DNA of 64,000 nt from Orychophragmus violaceus (GCA_030180135.1 CM058233.1:104325994-104389993), one strand, 5' to 3'. Counted from the stretch's first letter, positions 47,346 to 58,993 are shown. Translations and numbers: made by a program. Notes: generated by a model from the sequence alone, not told the origin.

Positions 47346-48790
47346 TTCGATTTTGTAGCATTTTCAGTTTTAGAATAAGAACCAAACCGATCCTATTTTG
47401 GATTCTCTCGTTACGGTATGTTTTTTTATGTTTTATTTTTTTCCTTTTACGTCTTTCCAGCTGTCATGTTTTAAAAAACAAAAAAATAATAATAATAGAA
47501 AACGTGATTCATGCACGCGTTACTAAAGTGTCGAAACATGATCTTACATGATCAGTGTCTTTAGTAATTGGATACTTGTTGTGCCGATATTGGAGAAGAA
47601 AAATATGATTCAAGACCTTATAAAAAGCTTCTTCGATAGTCAATTTCTCTCTCCTTTTGATTCTTTCCGCCATTATAGAAAAAATTGAAATTCTTTCTCA
47701 TACTCTATTAGATTCGCGAGTTTTTAAAAAGTTGGACTTTATGTATGGAAATTCACGAATAAAGTTTTGTTTAGCGCATGTTGATAGTCTATAAGATAAT
47801 AATTTAATTTTTTTACAATTGTTGATAGGATGACATGATATGAAAAATATGCATTGTAAGCTCGAGTTAATACTTTTTAGTTTACCTTATATTGATTAGC
47901 TTTGAACAGTTACATGAATTTTAAGTCATCTAGTTATCGACAACATACAGATTTGATATTCCAATAATCTAATAAAACACTAATCCTAAAAAAAACAATC
48001 CAATCATTCCACAATTATAAAAGACAAGAAAAGCAACAATCTCCAAGCAATATTTAAAAAAGTAAGGAAACAACAAAAACCAAAACACAAAAACAACATA
48101 TAGAACTTGATTTTTCAACTTTCATTTTCGTCTTATTCATCATCGAAACGGGATTGAAAAGTTGGTAGTATAACAAAAGGTTCACCACATTTCCACTAAA
48201 AGATAGATAAATTATTCTCATTATGACAGTTTTTGATCTTAAAAATTGTTTATTGATTTAAAATTTTCACCAAAACATGTATAAAAACTAAAAGACATGT
48301 ATATATAGTCACTTATGAAAGTATAATTAAAATAGAACAAATTTTGTATAAATACGCAGGTGAGCCCACTAACCCATAAAATATATGGGGGTTGGGTTTG
48401 GGCCATAAAACTTCAGACCGTAGCCTGCTTAGTTCGACCCGCTGGACCCGAGAAAAAAAAACGCAGTGATTGGACTATTTGAGTTTGAAGTAGCATGTTT
48501 GACATGTCTAGTTAAGCAGCAGGGCAAGAGCCAAAGAGGCATAATGTTGGTTTGATTCTGATACTTTTATTTCAGTTTGATTCCAGTTCAGATTTTTGTT
48601 GTGGTTTTTATGCCTACGCTAATTTAGAATGAGAATAATAAGAGATACCTTTCCAAAACAATAGACAACATGATTAATGCACACGTTCCTAAGGAAGTTC
48701 CAGCCATGTAATTGGAAGCACTGGGCACCCATTTAAGTCCATTCGTCGACCAAGACAACAATAAATGAAATTTAAAGGTGTGTCGGTTCT
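47346..48790. other. AT-rich intergenic DNA, no gene
   Basis: No supported open frame. A patch near 48360-48460 (GGGGTTGGGTTTGGGCC) looks like a degraded hAT-type terminal repeat region but has no defined ends. Confidence 0.45.
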
Positions 48791-48798
48791 ACCATTCG

Positions 48799-49159
48799 CA
48801 GAGCCCGATTTAAGATATTTAGGATTCTATTCAATAAATTTTTTTATAATTTTATTTTATATTAATAAAAATTATATCTAAAAAGTTATATAAAATAAAA
48901 AAAATTAAACAAAATAAAAATAGGAAAATAAAAACAAAAAAAAATCTTAAAAAGTATAACTTCGAGCATTTGCAATATACATAATTTTCATTTTTAAATA
49001 TTTTTTTAAAATATTTTATGTTTTCTATAACAAACATGTAAAACATACTGTATATTTTTATAAATAATATATAAAAACACTTTTTTATAAAATTTTGGGA
49101 CTTATATAAATAGGGTTTCATTCAAAAGTTTTATCAAAATATTTCCTGACCCAGCTTTG
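48799..49159. mobile_element. hAT-like MITE, 361 bp
   Basis: Imperfect 8-bp duplication ACCATTCG / ACCACTCG flanks it (48791-48798 and 49160-49167). Ends are CAGAGCCCG and, read inward, CAAAGCTGG. The inside is AT-rich with no gene. It resembles the element at 51929-52199. Confidence 0.6.
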
Positions 49160-49167
49160 ACCACTCG

Positions 49168-49621
49168 TAATGCTTTCACCCACATTGTATTATTGTTGGT
49201 AATACTTTCACCCACATTGTATTATTGTGGCGATTACAAAATCATTCACATATCACGGCGAGTCTCTAACTTTGGCTGTTTTCTAAATTATTAGATAATC
49301 ATAAAAGAAAACGACAAAATATCTACAGAAATAACAAGAGTGCCTTATTTATTATGCTATATAAACCCTCAAAGCTGAGACCACTGAAACATGCAATTTA
49401 CAAAGTCTCAATAATAACATACACACACTCTTATTCTTACAATAGTTGCAGAATACAAATATACAATTCGGGATGTAAGGACATCCTCTATTAATTTTTA
49501 CCTTTTCTACAGAAACTGAAAATATTATAAGGGATATATCATATATATATTTCATAATATGCTACATCAGATACATAATATATGTTATATTTTAACTAAA
49601 ACTTGTTTAAATATGTAACAT
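49168..49621 (+). promoter_or_regulatory. Tyrosine decarboxylase promoter region
   Basis: A TATATAAA box lies at 49358-49365, about 260 bp before the ATG. A 33-bp motif containing ACTTTCACCCACATTGTATT is tandemly duplicated near 49170-49230. The leader would start about 49390. No other gene is seen. Confidence 0.5.
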
Positions 49622-50910
49622 ATGTGTGACAGGGAATACGGCAACAGCACCGACAACGGCAACGGCATTGACAACTGTAGTGGCATCGGCAACGGTAATG
49701 GCATCGGGAACGGACTTGGCCACATCGTCGGCAACGGCAACGGCTACGTTAACGGTAACGGAGAGAAGGTGAAAAAAATGAAACCAATGGAAAGTGAGAT
49801 GCTGAGAGAGCAAGGTCACATAATGGTTGATTTTATTGCTGATTATTACAAAAATCTTGAAGACTCCCCTCAAGATTTCCCTGTTCTTTCTCAAGTACAG
49901 GTTCGTTCTCTTCTGTCTTCCTTGTCTATAAATAACCAATTATAGTATTTTCACTACATTTTGTATAAATGTAACATCTAACCACTGTCGTTATTTGTTT
50001 GTATGTAGTCATTTATATAATTTTAAATTATCTTTCTATATTTCCAAAAATAGCTATAAAAAGAAATATTTACTGAGTTATTTTTTACTGAATATATATA
50101 TAAGTTTATATAATGTTATTTAGGATGTAAGTAATTAATAATTTGTGGTAATTTGACGCAGCCTGGGTATCTCCGGGACATGTTGCCTGATTCAGCACCT
50201 GACCACCCTGAATCACTGAGAGCACTGCTCGACGGTACGCATGCACATGCACGTAGAAACCTAGTATATACACGTACATATATATGTTGATTAGTTCGAT
50301 AATTTTTAATTAGAATTTTGTCATATATATAACTTGTATATAGACGTTTCGAAGAAGATAATTCCGGGGATAACTCATTGGCAAAGCCCTAGTTACTTTG
50401 CGTACTATGCGTCAAGCACGAGTGTGGCCGGATTCTTGGGAGAGATGCTCAACGCTGGCCTGAGCGTCGTCGGTTTCACCTGGCTCACCTCTCCAGCCGC
50501 CACTGAGCTAGAAGTCATAGTTCTTGATTGGCTTGCCAAATTGCTCCAACTCCCCAACCATTTTCTCTCAACAGGTTCTTGATACTTTAACCTTAACTGA
50601 TATTTCGTTCTTTCTAATTAGTTTTGTACTACTTCAATATGGTAAAAATATTACTTTTTACTTAAGTGGCTGAAACATCATTAACAACTGAAAGAGTCCT
50701 CTGACACATCAGTCGAGTTTAATGGACGAATGGACAAAACATTCATTTGATTTAATGTTTCTTGTTTTGGGGGACAAACATTTAATGTTTATAATCTTAC
50801 TATTTTCGTGAGACAGGAAAAAGTATAGAACTATTCGGTATTAAAACCACTGTTGGGCAAATCATATGGACTTTTCATGTATCATTCTCCACCATATCAC
50901 AATGAGATTT

Positions 50911-50970
<60 letters not shown>

Positions 50971-53900
50971 TAAACAATACATACATTATTAAACATAAAT
51001 TTTCTAAAAATAAAAAATTATCAATACATTTAACAACAATAATATAAAAATTTATATGAGATTGTTTATAATTAAACATACATACATTATTATATTTAAT
51101 AAGATATTTTATAATTTAATATAAATAAAATTATTAATAATAAAATAAACTATAATTATATATTTTGTATAAAATCAATACATAAATGTCTTATTTAAAA
51201 TATTTTATCGTATATATAATTTCAAATTTATATTAATAATATGAATTTACTATATAAAATCTTAAAAGAGTATTTATTAATATTTAAAAATATTCATAAA
51301 CATTTTCATATTTATCATCTTATTTTTATTTTTATTGAAGGTTATATATATCTCTAAAATAAAATTAAAAAGTTTCATAAATATTTTCATACAATCATCT
51401 CTTCTTATTTTTCATTTTTATTCAAGATTATGTATATCTCAAAATAAAATTTAAAGGTTTTCATAAATAATTAATATTTATCATTTTTATTCAAGGTTAT
51501 TTATATATCCATAATAAAATTAAAAAACATAATAAATTTACCAATATAAATTAAGATTAACATAGTAATTAGTCTAATTTTATTAATTATACATTAGTAA
51601 TAAATGAAACCTTTTAATTATTACTAACATAGTAAGATCTTTTTAATTAATATAAAGATATACATATGCGTTATGTTTTTAAGTTAGATATATAATAAAT
51701 AAATGAAATTATATATTTTTAAAATATAATAATTGGTTCCACGATATTATGTTTACTTAACTATAAAATCTCTACTAATTTAAGTACTATATAAACGTTT
51801 TAAATAAGTTTTTGTCAAAACTGGATTTTAGAATATAGCCAAATATCATATGATATGTTGCATTTGGACCACATGTGATTTAACCGCCAAAACCCTATTT
51901 TCTTTTGACCTAGATGGTTACCAAAATCCAGAGCCGAAACTGGAATTTTATGGACCATATTCATGAAAATACTAATTTTTTTTTTCTAAGATATAATATA
52001 TTGGAGATCATCCAGTATTTTATTATCATCTGAAATTATTTTTCTTGTCAGTTTCTTTATGTTTATAATTTTGGCTTATTTTTTCGTCAAAACTTTGTTT
52101 TACATATAATATTATAAATATTTTTGTAAATAAATTGAGACAATTATAAATTGAGGCACTATTCAAAATTTTCAAAAAATGTGTCTAAATCCGGCTCTGC
52201 CAAAACCAAAGCTTGAATCTAACAGCTCCAAGGACTTATTACTAGTAACAAACATCATTATATCTTTAGCAAAAGAAAAACATCAATATATATATATATA
52301 CTATTACTTTACTGCTTTAATGCTATAATTTTATACTCCCTCCGTTTCACAAAGAATGTCATTTTAAGATGTTTATTTTTGTTTTTTAAAAAATGTCGTT
52401 TTGTATTTTCAATGCAAAATTTTAAATAAAAATCTAAATTTTACCCTATTGATTTAGTGTATTAATTAGAAAGAGAAAAATATATAATCCATTTATAAAG
52501 AATATAATAGAATTTTTAATAGTTTTCTTAATATGTTTGAAAATTTGTAGAATGACATTCTTTGTGAAACGGAAAGAGTATTTAAATATAATTTATTGTT
52601 AAGTATATATATATTTCAAACGAATATACTATTCTCTTTATATCACAATAAGTGATATTTCAGTTTTTTAAAACAAGTGATGTTTTGTATTTCCAATGAA
52701 AAGTTTAATAAAATTTCTTTTAGTCCTATAATTTACTAATATTATTTAGGCAATTAATTGTAAATGTACGGTTTATTAATAAGTTTAGAGAGTAAAGAAA
52801 CTGTGACCACATACGTGTTGTCACGTATGTCTAAACGAATAGAGCATACAATTGTGGCCATATATATACGTGAATAGTAACAATATGTGTATCCACAAGA
52901 ACATTTAATTTTTTTATTTAATAAAAATGAATTGATCATGCATTTATGACCATATACATGAATAATAACAAAAAGTTATAAAAAAGCAAGCATTAATTAA
53001 ATGATTTGATGATGAAAATGAAGGGAATGGAGGAGGAGTGATCCAAGAGACAGCGTGTGAAGCAGTGCTTGTAGTAGTATTAGCTGCTAGGGACCGAATC
53101 TTGAAGAACGTCGGCAAAACATCACTCCCCCGACTTGTTGTCTATGCCTCTGATCAAACTCATTCTAGTTTCAGAAAAGCTTGTCTGGTTCGACTATATA
53201 TATTAATAATATATGTTTTAAATTATCAATTAACCGGCTAATTAACTATGCTAATTGTGTATATATGGTGATTTTTTATATAATAGATTGGTGGAATACA
53301 TGAAGAAAACATTAGGTTGCTCAAAACAGACTCTTCCACAAACTATGGAATACCTCCAAAAGCACTTGAAGAAGCTATTTCTAGTGATCTCACTAAGGGA
53401 TTTATCCCTTTCTTCATTTGTGCTACCGTAATTACTTAAAACTCATTTATAAAAATATTAAATGTTAATGTGAAAACAAGTATATATATATATATGTGGT
53501 TTTTACTTTTAATCATGAATCAATATAGGAATTGTAGATTATGATGCAACTCTTTATTTATAACTATTTGGCTCATTGCTAAAGATTTAAGTGTGTGGGG
53601 TTTTCAGGTAGGTACAACATCTTCAGCCGCAGTTGATCCTTTACTCCCATTGGGGAAAATTGCAAAGGTATATTAAATATATAGATTAAACATTAATTGA
53701 CTAATAAAGCCATGTCTTTAACCTACTTCATCCACCGCAATTATCACACTACTTCAACTATTGTAAAATACTAGTACTTCCTCGGTTTCATAATAAGTGT
53801 CGTTTTGATATTTTTCATAGAAATTAAGAAACATATTAAAAATTCTATTATACCCATAATAACTAATTTGACTCTTGATATTTTTATTTTTCATTGGTTA

Positions 53901-56900
53901 ATACTAAAGTTAAACTAGATAATTTATGTCAAAATTGCATTGAAAATCTAAAACGACATTTATTTTGAAACGAGAAAACAACTCTACAACGACACTTATT
54001 GTGAAACGGGAGGGAGTATTAATTAGACTCTTAGTTGATTTGTTGATAATTTAATTCGGTTAAATAAATATTGATGTTGTGTAGAGCTATGGGATATGGA
54101 TGCATGTGGATGCAGCTTATGCAGGAAATGCATGTATATGCCCAGAATATCGCAAACATATTGACGGAATTGAAAACGCAGATTCGTTTAACATCAATGC
54201 TCATAAATGGTTATTTGCTAATCAAACTTGTTCACCCCTTTGGGTCAAGGTATGCTTTTATATATCTCTCTTTTTCTCTTTAATTTATAGTAGTATTACT
54301 TATTTTATTAGTAATTAATTTTCAGTTTATTGTACTAATTAGTCAATTTATATACAACAATATATTTGTATATTTGGATTTATATATAGGATCGGTACTC
54401 TCTCATTGATGCACTCAAAACAAATCCTGAGTATCTTGAATACAAGGTAAACATCCTTCGTGTTCATCATTTTATTACAAACCTAATAGCTAGAAACCAT
54501 CGTTCTGTAATGAAGATTGAGGGTCTGAATGGTGACCGCGGATTTGAATGTGCGGGAAAAGCGGTTTTATCGTGCGGTGCGGTTCAACTGCGGTACGTGC
54601 GGATTGCGGGATAAGTGCGGTTTGAATATAATAAGCGGTACGGAATAAAGATTGATTGGTGAAAAAACAACAAGCGGTGCGGATTTAAGATTATTAAAAT
54701 ATATAATAAATAAATATTTTGTAAAAAATGTTTGTTTAATATAAATACTTTCACATTTAACATATAAATAACTACACCAAATAAAATATTATATTACACA
54801 AAATAAATTCAATACAATAAAAAGTACTATCAAGTATTTCGGACAATTTGTTGACATTTTGGATTTTAGATTCTGATATTTTTATTTTATTTTGGGTTAG
54901 CTAGTTACATTTTCGTAATTTATTGGTATTTTATGTTTAGATTCGAATACTTTCCGGTCATTTCATGTGTTTTAGTTACATTTTAGATATAAAGTTGATA
55001 TTTCAGATATTAAATACATGAATTGTTTAAGAACCTAAAAGTAGGTATCTTATGTTTTTTCGTCTTTTGTACCCAAATCGATATAGAACCAACATAAATC
55101 AAACCGAAACCAAACCAAAATAATGTTGTTATCTATTGGATCTTAAATCTATAGACTCGAAATATTTAAAATTGATCGGTTTTTTATCCAGAACAGTTTA
55201 GATTGTACTAGGTGTAGGCATTCGTGTATCCATTCGGATTCGGTTTGGATCTTCCGGGTTTTCGGATTTTTGGGTTTAGGCATATAAGACTCATTCAGAT
55301 ATTTTAAAATTTTGGTTCGGGTTTGGTTCAGATTCCGATACCCAAAAAACATAAAACAAAAATTAAAATTAGTATATTTAAATAAAATTTTGTCAAATAT
55401 TAACAAATATAACAAAAACATTCATATATTTTAATTATCAAAACACTATATGAACTAGTATCTAAATTTTCGACCAAAAAAAAATCTAGTATCTAAATAG
55501 CCATGGCTAATCATGGTATTTCAACTAATTATTACATACTCAAATATTCTTTATTACCTATCAGCCATATGATGATTGTAATTAATATTAGGAGAAAACT
55601 ACATACGTAATGTTAGATTAAAATAATAATAAATATTAAAAAGTTAAGTGCAACAAAAATGAAAAACGCAGTGAACAGTAACAAACCACACCATATTTGA
55701 TCATAAAGACAAATTGGGTGCGTTATTTAAGAAATAAGAACAAACAAAAAAAAAAATTTTGGTAAGTGCGTTTTTGTTAAAATACGCACCGCTTTGATGA
55801 AATATGTATGAATGGTGACTTTTTAAATATTTGTGTGCGTTTTTACAAAACCGCACCGTCCCGCCGTCCCCATTCAGTATCTGAATTATGCATTGACGTT
55901 CAATAGCTAGATGTATGTGAAATGATAAAAATATATTAATAATTAAGATGTACTAAGAGCACCTCCATTGGTGAGACAAGGTGAGTCTCTTAGCCCAAAA
56001 AAATATTAAAATAATGTGGGTCCCATGTGGGGCCCACATTTTTTTTAAGAAACTGTCTCTAGAATTCCCTATCTAAGAGACGCTCCTTGCTCGGTCTCGC
56101 CACGTGTCGAGCTACGGTTGGTCACTTTTTTTTTTGTTTTTTTTTTTTTTTCGCCTTCAAAAAAAAATAAATAATAATAATAATAATAAAAAAATACATT
56201 TAAGAGACCCACCCACAGTCCGCCAATGTGGGTGCTCTAAGATCTAGTTCAATGGATTTATCAGCACAATATTAAAATGGTTAGCATTAATACTTAAATT
56301 TCCATGTCTTTAGAACGGAAAAATATGTTAGATATATGAGATTTAAATTATGAGTACAGCCGGACGAAACATTGGTTTTGGCCTCCAAATTTTTCGGAGC
56401 TAATATACAAAGAATTTATGGCCCCAAATTGTTAAGATTTTTTTTTTAAAAAAATAGTACTTACACTAAAATGTTTATGGTTCCCAAAATCTCAGGACCG
56501 ACCATGTATCTAATATATGATTTAATGGATATATTAGGTTTCTAAACGAGATGAGGTTGTAAACTATAAAGATTGGCAAATTTCCCTCTCCAGGAGATTC
56601 AGGTTTGTCATACTTACAAGTTACAATTGATGTTATATCGTTGTCTTGTAAAATCTAATTAACTTATATAAATGTATGTGGTGCTCACAAATTTGATTGA
56701 TATAGATCACTAAAATTGTGGATGGTCTTACGGCTCTATGGTGCCGAGAACTTGAGAAACTTTATAAGAGACCATGTCAATCTTGCTAAGCAGTTTGAAT
56801 ATTATGTAGCTCAAGATCCACATTTTGAGGTAATATATACAAATGAAAAAAAAATTGATTACGTCACATGTTTAAATATAATCCTCTAACCAACAAACTG

Positions 56901-57400
56901 TATAACCATTTATAATTAATTAGTTGCATTAGGTTATTTGACTTGTTGACAAAACAAACATGTCTAGAATAATTTTCTTTTTTCTTCATAACATTCAAAC
57001 AAAAACTAATTTCTTAAATAAAATTTGCAGGTTGTCACTATTCGGTACTTTTCACTCGTTTGTTTTCGTCTTGCTCCTATTGACGGGGGCGAAGACAAGT
57101 GTAACGAACAAAACCGTGAACTCCTTGCCGTCGTTAACTCCACCGGCAAGATCTTCATCTCTCACACGGTGAGTTATATACATATATCTATACAATTAAT
57201 AAAATGTCATATTTTATCTTGTATTTTTTTATAAATAAAAACTGAAAGTTTAATTAAAACAATGTTAACAGGCTCTATCGGGAAAGTTCATCTTACGATT
57301 TGCCGTTGGTGCACCATTAACAGAAGAGAAGCACGTGACTGAAGCATGGGATATTATACAGAAACATGCATCCAAATTTATCCGCAACGGAAACTATTAA
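49622..57400 (+). CDS. TYRDC: Tyrosine decarboxylase (PLP-dependent aromatic amino acid decarboxylase)
   Basis: Cytosolic PLP enzyme converting tyrosine to tyramine; the Arabidopsis counterpart At4g28680 is stress-induced. Twelve exons join in frame: 49622-49900, 50162-50234, 50344-50574, 53024-53187, 53287-53427, 53608-53667, 54085-54249, 54390-54446, 56538-56602, 56706-56829, 57031-57168, 57272-57400; 1626 nt, 541 residues. PLP lysine is K357 (NAHKW) and the cofactor Asp is D325 (HVDAAYAG). Y400 (VNYKDWQ) is, from memory, the Tyr kept in decarboxylases and replaced by Phe in aldehyde synthases. The N-terminus (about 7-46) is an unusual Asn-Gly repeat. Introns 3 and 8 exceed 2 kb because of transposons. 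The exon 4 acceptor lacks a clear pyrimidine tract. Otherwise intact. Confidence 0.93.
50913..50971. repeat. (TA)n microsatellite in TYRDC intron 3
   Basis: Almost uninterrupted TA dinucleotides with one extra A near 50946. Likely length-variable. Confidence 0.95.
51929..52199. mobile_element. hAT-like MITE, 271 bp, in TYRDC intron 3
   Basis: Flanks CCAAAATC (51921-51928) and CCAAAACC (52200-52207) match at 7 of 8 positions. Ends are CAGAGCCGAAA and, read inward, CAGAGCCGGAT. No coding capacity. Same family as 48799-49159. Confidence 0.7.
52336..52578. mobile_element. Stowaway-like MITE 1, in TYRDC intron 3
   Basis: Terminal inverted repeats of about 30 bp begin CTCCCTCCGTTTCACAAAG at the left; the right end, read inward, is CTCTTTCCGTTTCACAAAG. 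TA flanks both sides (52334-52335, 52579-52580). 243 bp. A further degraded half-copy seems to start near 52630. Confidence 0.88.
53777..54016. mobile_element. Stowaway-like MITE 2, in TYRDC intron 6
   Basis: 240 bp between TA dinucleotides (53775-53776, 54017-54018). Ends CTTCCTCGGTTTCATAATAA and, read inward, CTCCCTCCCGTTTCACAATA. It occupies more than half of the intron. Confidence 0.87.
54521..55880. mobile_element. hAT-like element with GCGGTGCGG subterminal repeats, in TYRDC intron 8
   Basis: The left end CTGAATGGTGACCGCGG is matched by CTGAATGGGGACGGCGG read inward from the right. Both ends carry GTGCGGTTT-type repeats. I cannot see a clean 8-bp duplication, so exact borders are uncertain by a few bases. 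The centre (about 55070-55400) contains a second, degraded GGTTCGG-type element, so it is nested. No transposase. Confidence 0.65.
55957..56237. mobile_element. PIF/Harbinger-like MITE in TYRDC intron 8
   Basis: TIRs GAGCACCTCCATTGG and, read inward from the right, GAGCACCCACATTGG; flanked by TAA on both sides (55954-55956, 56238-56240), the 3-bp duplication of this superfamily. 281 bp, no gene. Confidence 0.82.
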
Positions 57401-57584
57401 GAATACTTTAAAAAAATCCCTCTCTCTATCTTCAACATATTCGATGAAGGGACTAAAGAATTGCTTTTTTTATGATGTTGTTTAGTGTGTACTAAAATTT
57501 ACTAAATACGGCTTTCATATTGTTATGCATGTTAAGTCTTGAAATAGGAATTGTTTGATTATGTGTTTGATGCTAAGTAGAAAA

Positions 57585-57758
57585 TATGGTAAAAGTAATG
57601 ATAGTAAACTACGGTAAAAGTAAATGATAGTAAATTATGGTAAAAATAAATAATGGTAAAGTATGGTAAAAATGAATGGTGATAAAGTATGGTAAAAGTG
57701 AATGATGGTAAAGTATGGTAAAAGTTAATGATGGTAAAGGATGATAAAAGTTAATGAT
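57585..57758. repeat. Minisatellite of about 26-bp units
   Basis: Six to seven imperfect units of the form TATGGTAAAAGTGAATGATG followed by GTAAAG. Unit lengths are 25-28 bp. It abuts the hairpin array directly. Confidence 0.85.
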
Positions 57759-57953
57759 AGTTCTGCGGACGATCGCGTACGTTAGCCCGTTGCAGAACTT
57801 TGTTTGTTGGATTACGGACGATCGCATATGTAAGCCCGTTGTAGTCCATGCCGTGATGTTAGCTCTGTGGACGATCGCGTCTGTTAGCCCGTTGCAGAGC
57901 TTGTTTTATTGGACTGCGGACGATCGTGTACGTAAGCCCGTTGCAGTCCAATA
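57759..57953. repeat. Array of four hairpin units with covarying stems
   Basis: Four units, each GGACGATCG followed by 8 variable bases and AGCCCGTT, enclosed by inverted arms that differ between units yet pair. Unit 1 arms AGTTCTGC/GCAGAACT (57759-57799); unit 2 TGGATTAC/GTAGTCCA (57808-57848, one G-T pair); unit 3 AGCTCTGT/GCAGAGCT (57861-57901, one G-T pair); unit 4 TATTGGACTGC/GCAGTCCAATA (57907-57953). Core motifs recur at 49, 53 and 49 bp. Pairing is seen directly; function is unknown. Confidence 0.9.
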
Positions 57954-58527
57954 GGGCCGAAAATGGGCCGATGACGGGGAGGTTCCATACCCAAAACACG
58001 TGAAAGGGGTTGGCTCCGCCGTCAGTAAATAAGTAAAGAATATGAAAAGTAAAGTAAAGAAGTAAAAGTTAAGTAAAGAAGTGAAATGTTAAATTAATAA
58101 CGTGGAAGGTGTAAAGTATGAATAAGTGATTATGTGGTGAAATGTGTAAAGTATGAATAAGTGATTGTGTTGTGAAATGTTAAGTATATTTAATTTGAGT
58201 GAAGTATGATCTATTTCTTGGTTTAATGTGTATAAGTGCTTATTGTTTTCGAGTATTCGGGTTCCTTAGATATCATCAACACTGAGTAACTTGTTGCTCA
58301 CCCCCCTCTTCTTAAACCTTTTCAGGAATTATCAGTTGCAGACTAGCGGCTCAAGGTGGTATTGTCTGGATGCTGATTTTACTGGGATTTGTATATTTTA
58401 TTTTATTTACTTAATAAGTATTTTTGTGTTTTTATATATAATTCAAAATTATATTTTTATATATAAAACAATGTTATATTTTTATGTGGCTTGCCGTCTC
58501 CGCCAAGTAAGCGGGACGGGCATTACA

Positions 58528-58992
58528 AGTGGTATCAGAGTCGAATTCGAGGACGCGTGTGGAGTCAGTGAGGGTTCACACCGTCAAGGATAACGATCCT
58601 GGTGCGCAACGAGGGCATTGCGCTCTGTGAGAGTGGGTGAATTGTAACATCCCGGTTTGTGGTATATGCGAAAAGGCTTAAAAAAATTAATTTGGCTACC
58701 TATGTCACCAAGTGCACTTACCTTTTCCGGTCACTTGCCTGAAAGAACTCCAGAGTTAAGCGTGCTTGGGCTGGAGTAGTCCCAGGATGGGTGACCTTCC
58801 GGGAAGTGACTCGTGGTAGCATGTGTGTGAGGACAAAACACATGGGAAAAAGGTCATGAGGTAATTGTAGGGTCAATAAATTACTCGGTTAGACCTACGA
58901 AAAATAACGCACCGACCGTCGGACAGGGGTGGGGCCCACAAGCCCGAAAAAAGGATAGGTGACTCACCAGTAAAGGCAGACGGAGCGTTACA
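58528..58992 (+). mobile_element. TRIM-like internal region plus Cassandra-type 3' LTR
   Basis: A primer site TGGTATCAGAG (58530-58540) and a purine-rich stretch (58629-58640) bracket an internal region of only 115 bp, the size of a TRIM. The 3' LTR runs from TGTAACATCCC (58643) to GCGTTACA (58992), 350 bp. It carries a 5S-rRNA-like stretch, the hallmark of Cassandra elements. The sequence before the primer site is not the same LTR, so the element is chimeric or recombined. Confidence 0.7.
58744..58823 (+). repeat. 5S rRNA-like segment inside the Cassandra LTR
   Basis: AGAACTCCAGAGTTAAGCGT, then GCTTGGGC, AGTAGT and GGATGGGTGACC, correspond to the 3' two thirds of plant 5S rRNA, including the pol III box A, intermediate and box C positions. 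Substitutions and the missing 5' third show it is the LTR-borne derivative, not a 5S gene. Confidence 0.85.
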
Positions 58993-58993
58993 G

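Larger units (their letters stand above)
57552..58527 (+). mobile_element. Probable LTR-like sequence ending before a primer binding site
   Basis: It ends in GGGCATTACA (58527) two bases before TGGTATCAGAG (58530-58540), as a 5' LTR would. A candidate start is TGTTTGATTATG at 57552, giving 976 bp. Phrases such as GCTCACCCCCCTCTT near 58298 recall Gypsy LTRs. It contains the minisatellite and the hairpin array. No matching 3' LTR is present, so borders and class are inferred. Confidence 0.4.

Noticed and set aside
57609..57827. Open frame with repeated Phe-Tyr-His units
   Set aside because: It is a translation of the minisatellite; repeat unit length varies and there is no promoter.
57759..57953. 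CRISPR-like array
   Set aside because: Four hairpin repeats in a plant nuclear genome; the variable parts are the arms that pair with each other, not independent spacers, and there are no cas genes.
58744..58823. A real 5S rRNA gene
   Set aside because: The 5' third is missing, there are several substitutions, and it lies within an LTR with TG...CA ends, as in Cassandra elements.
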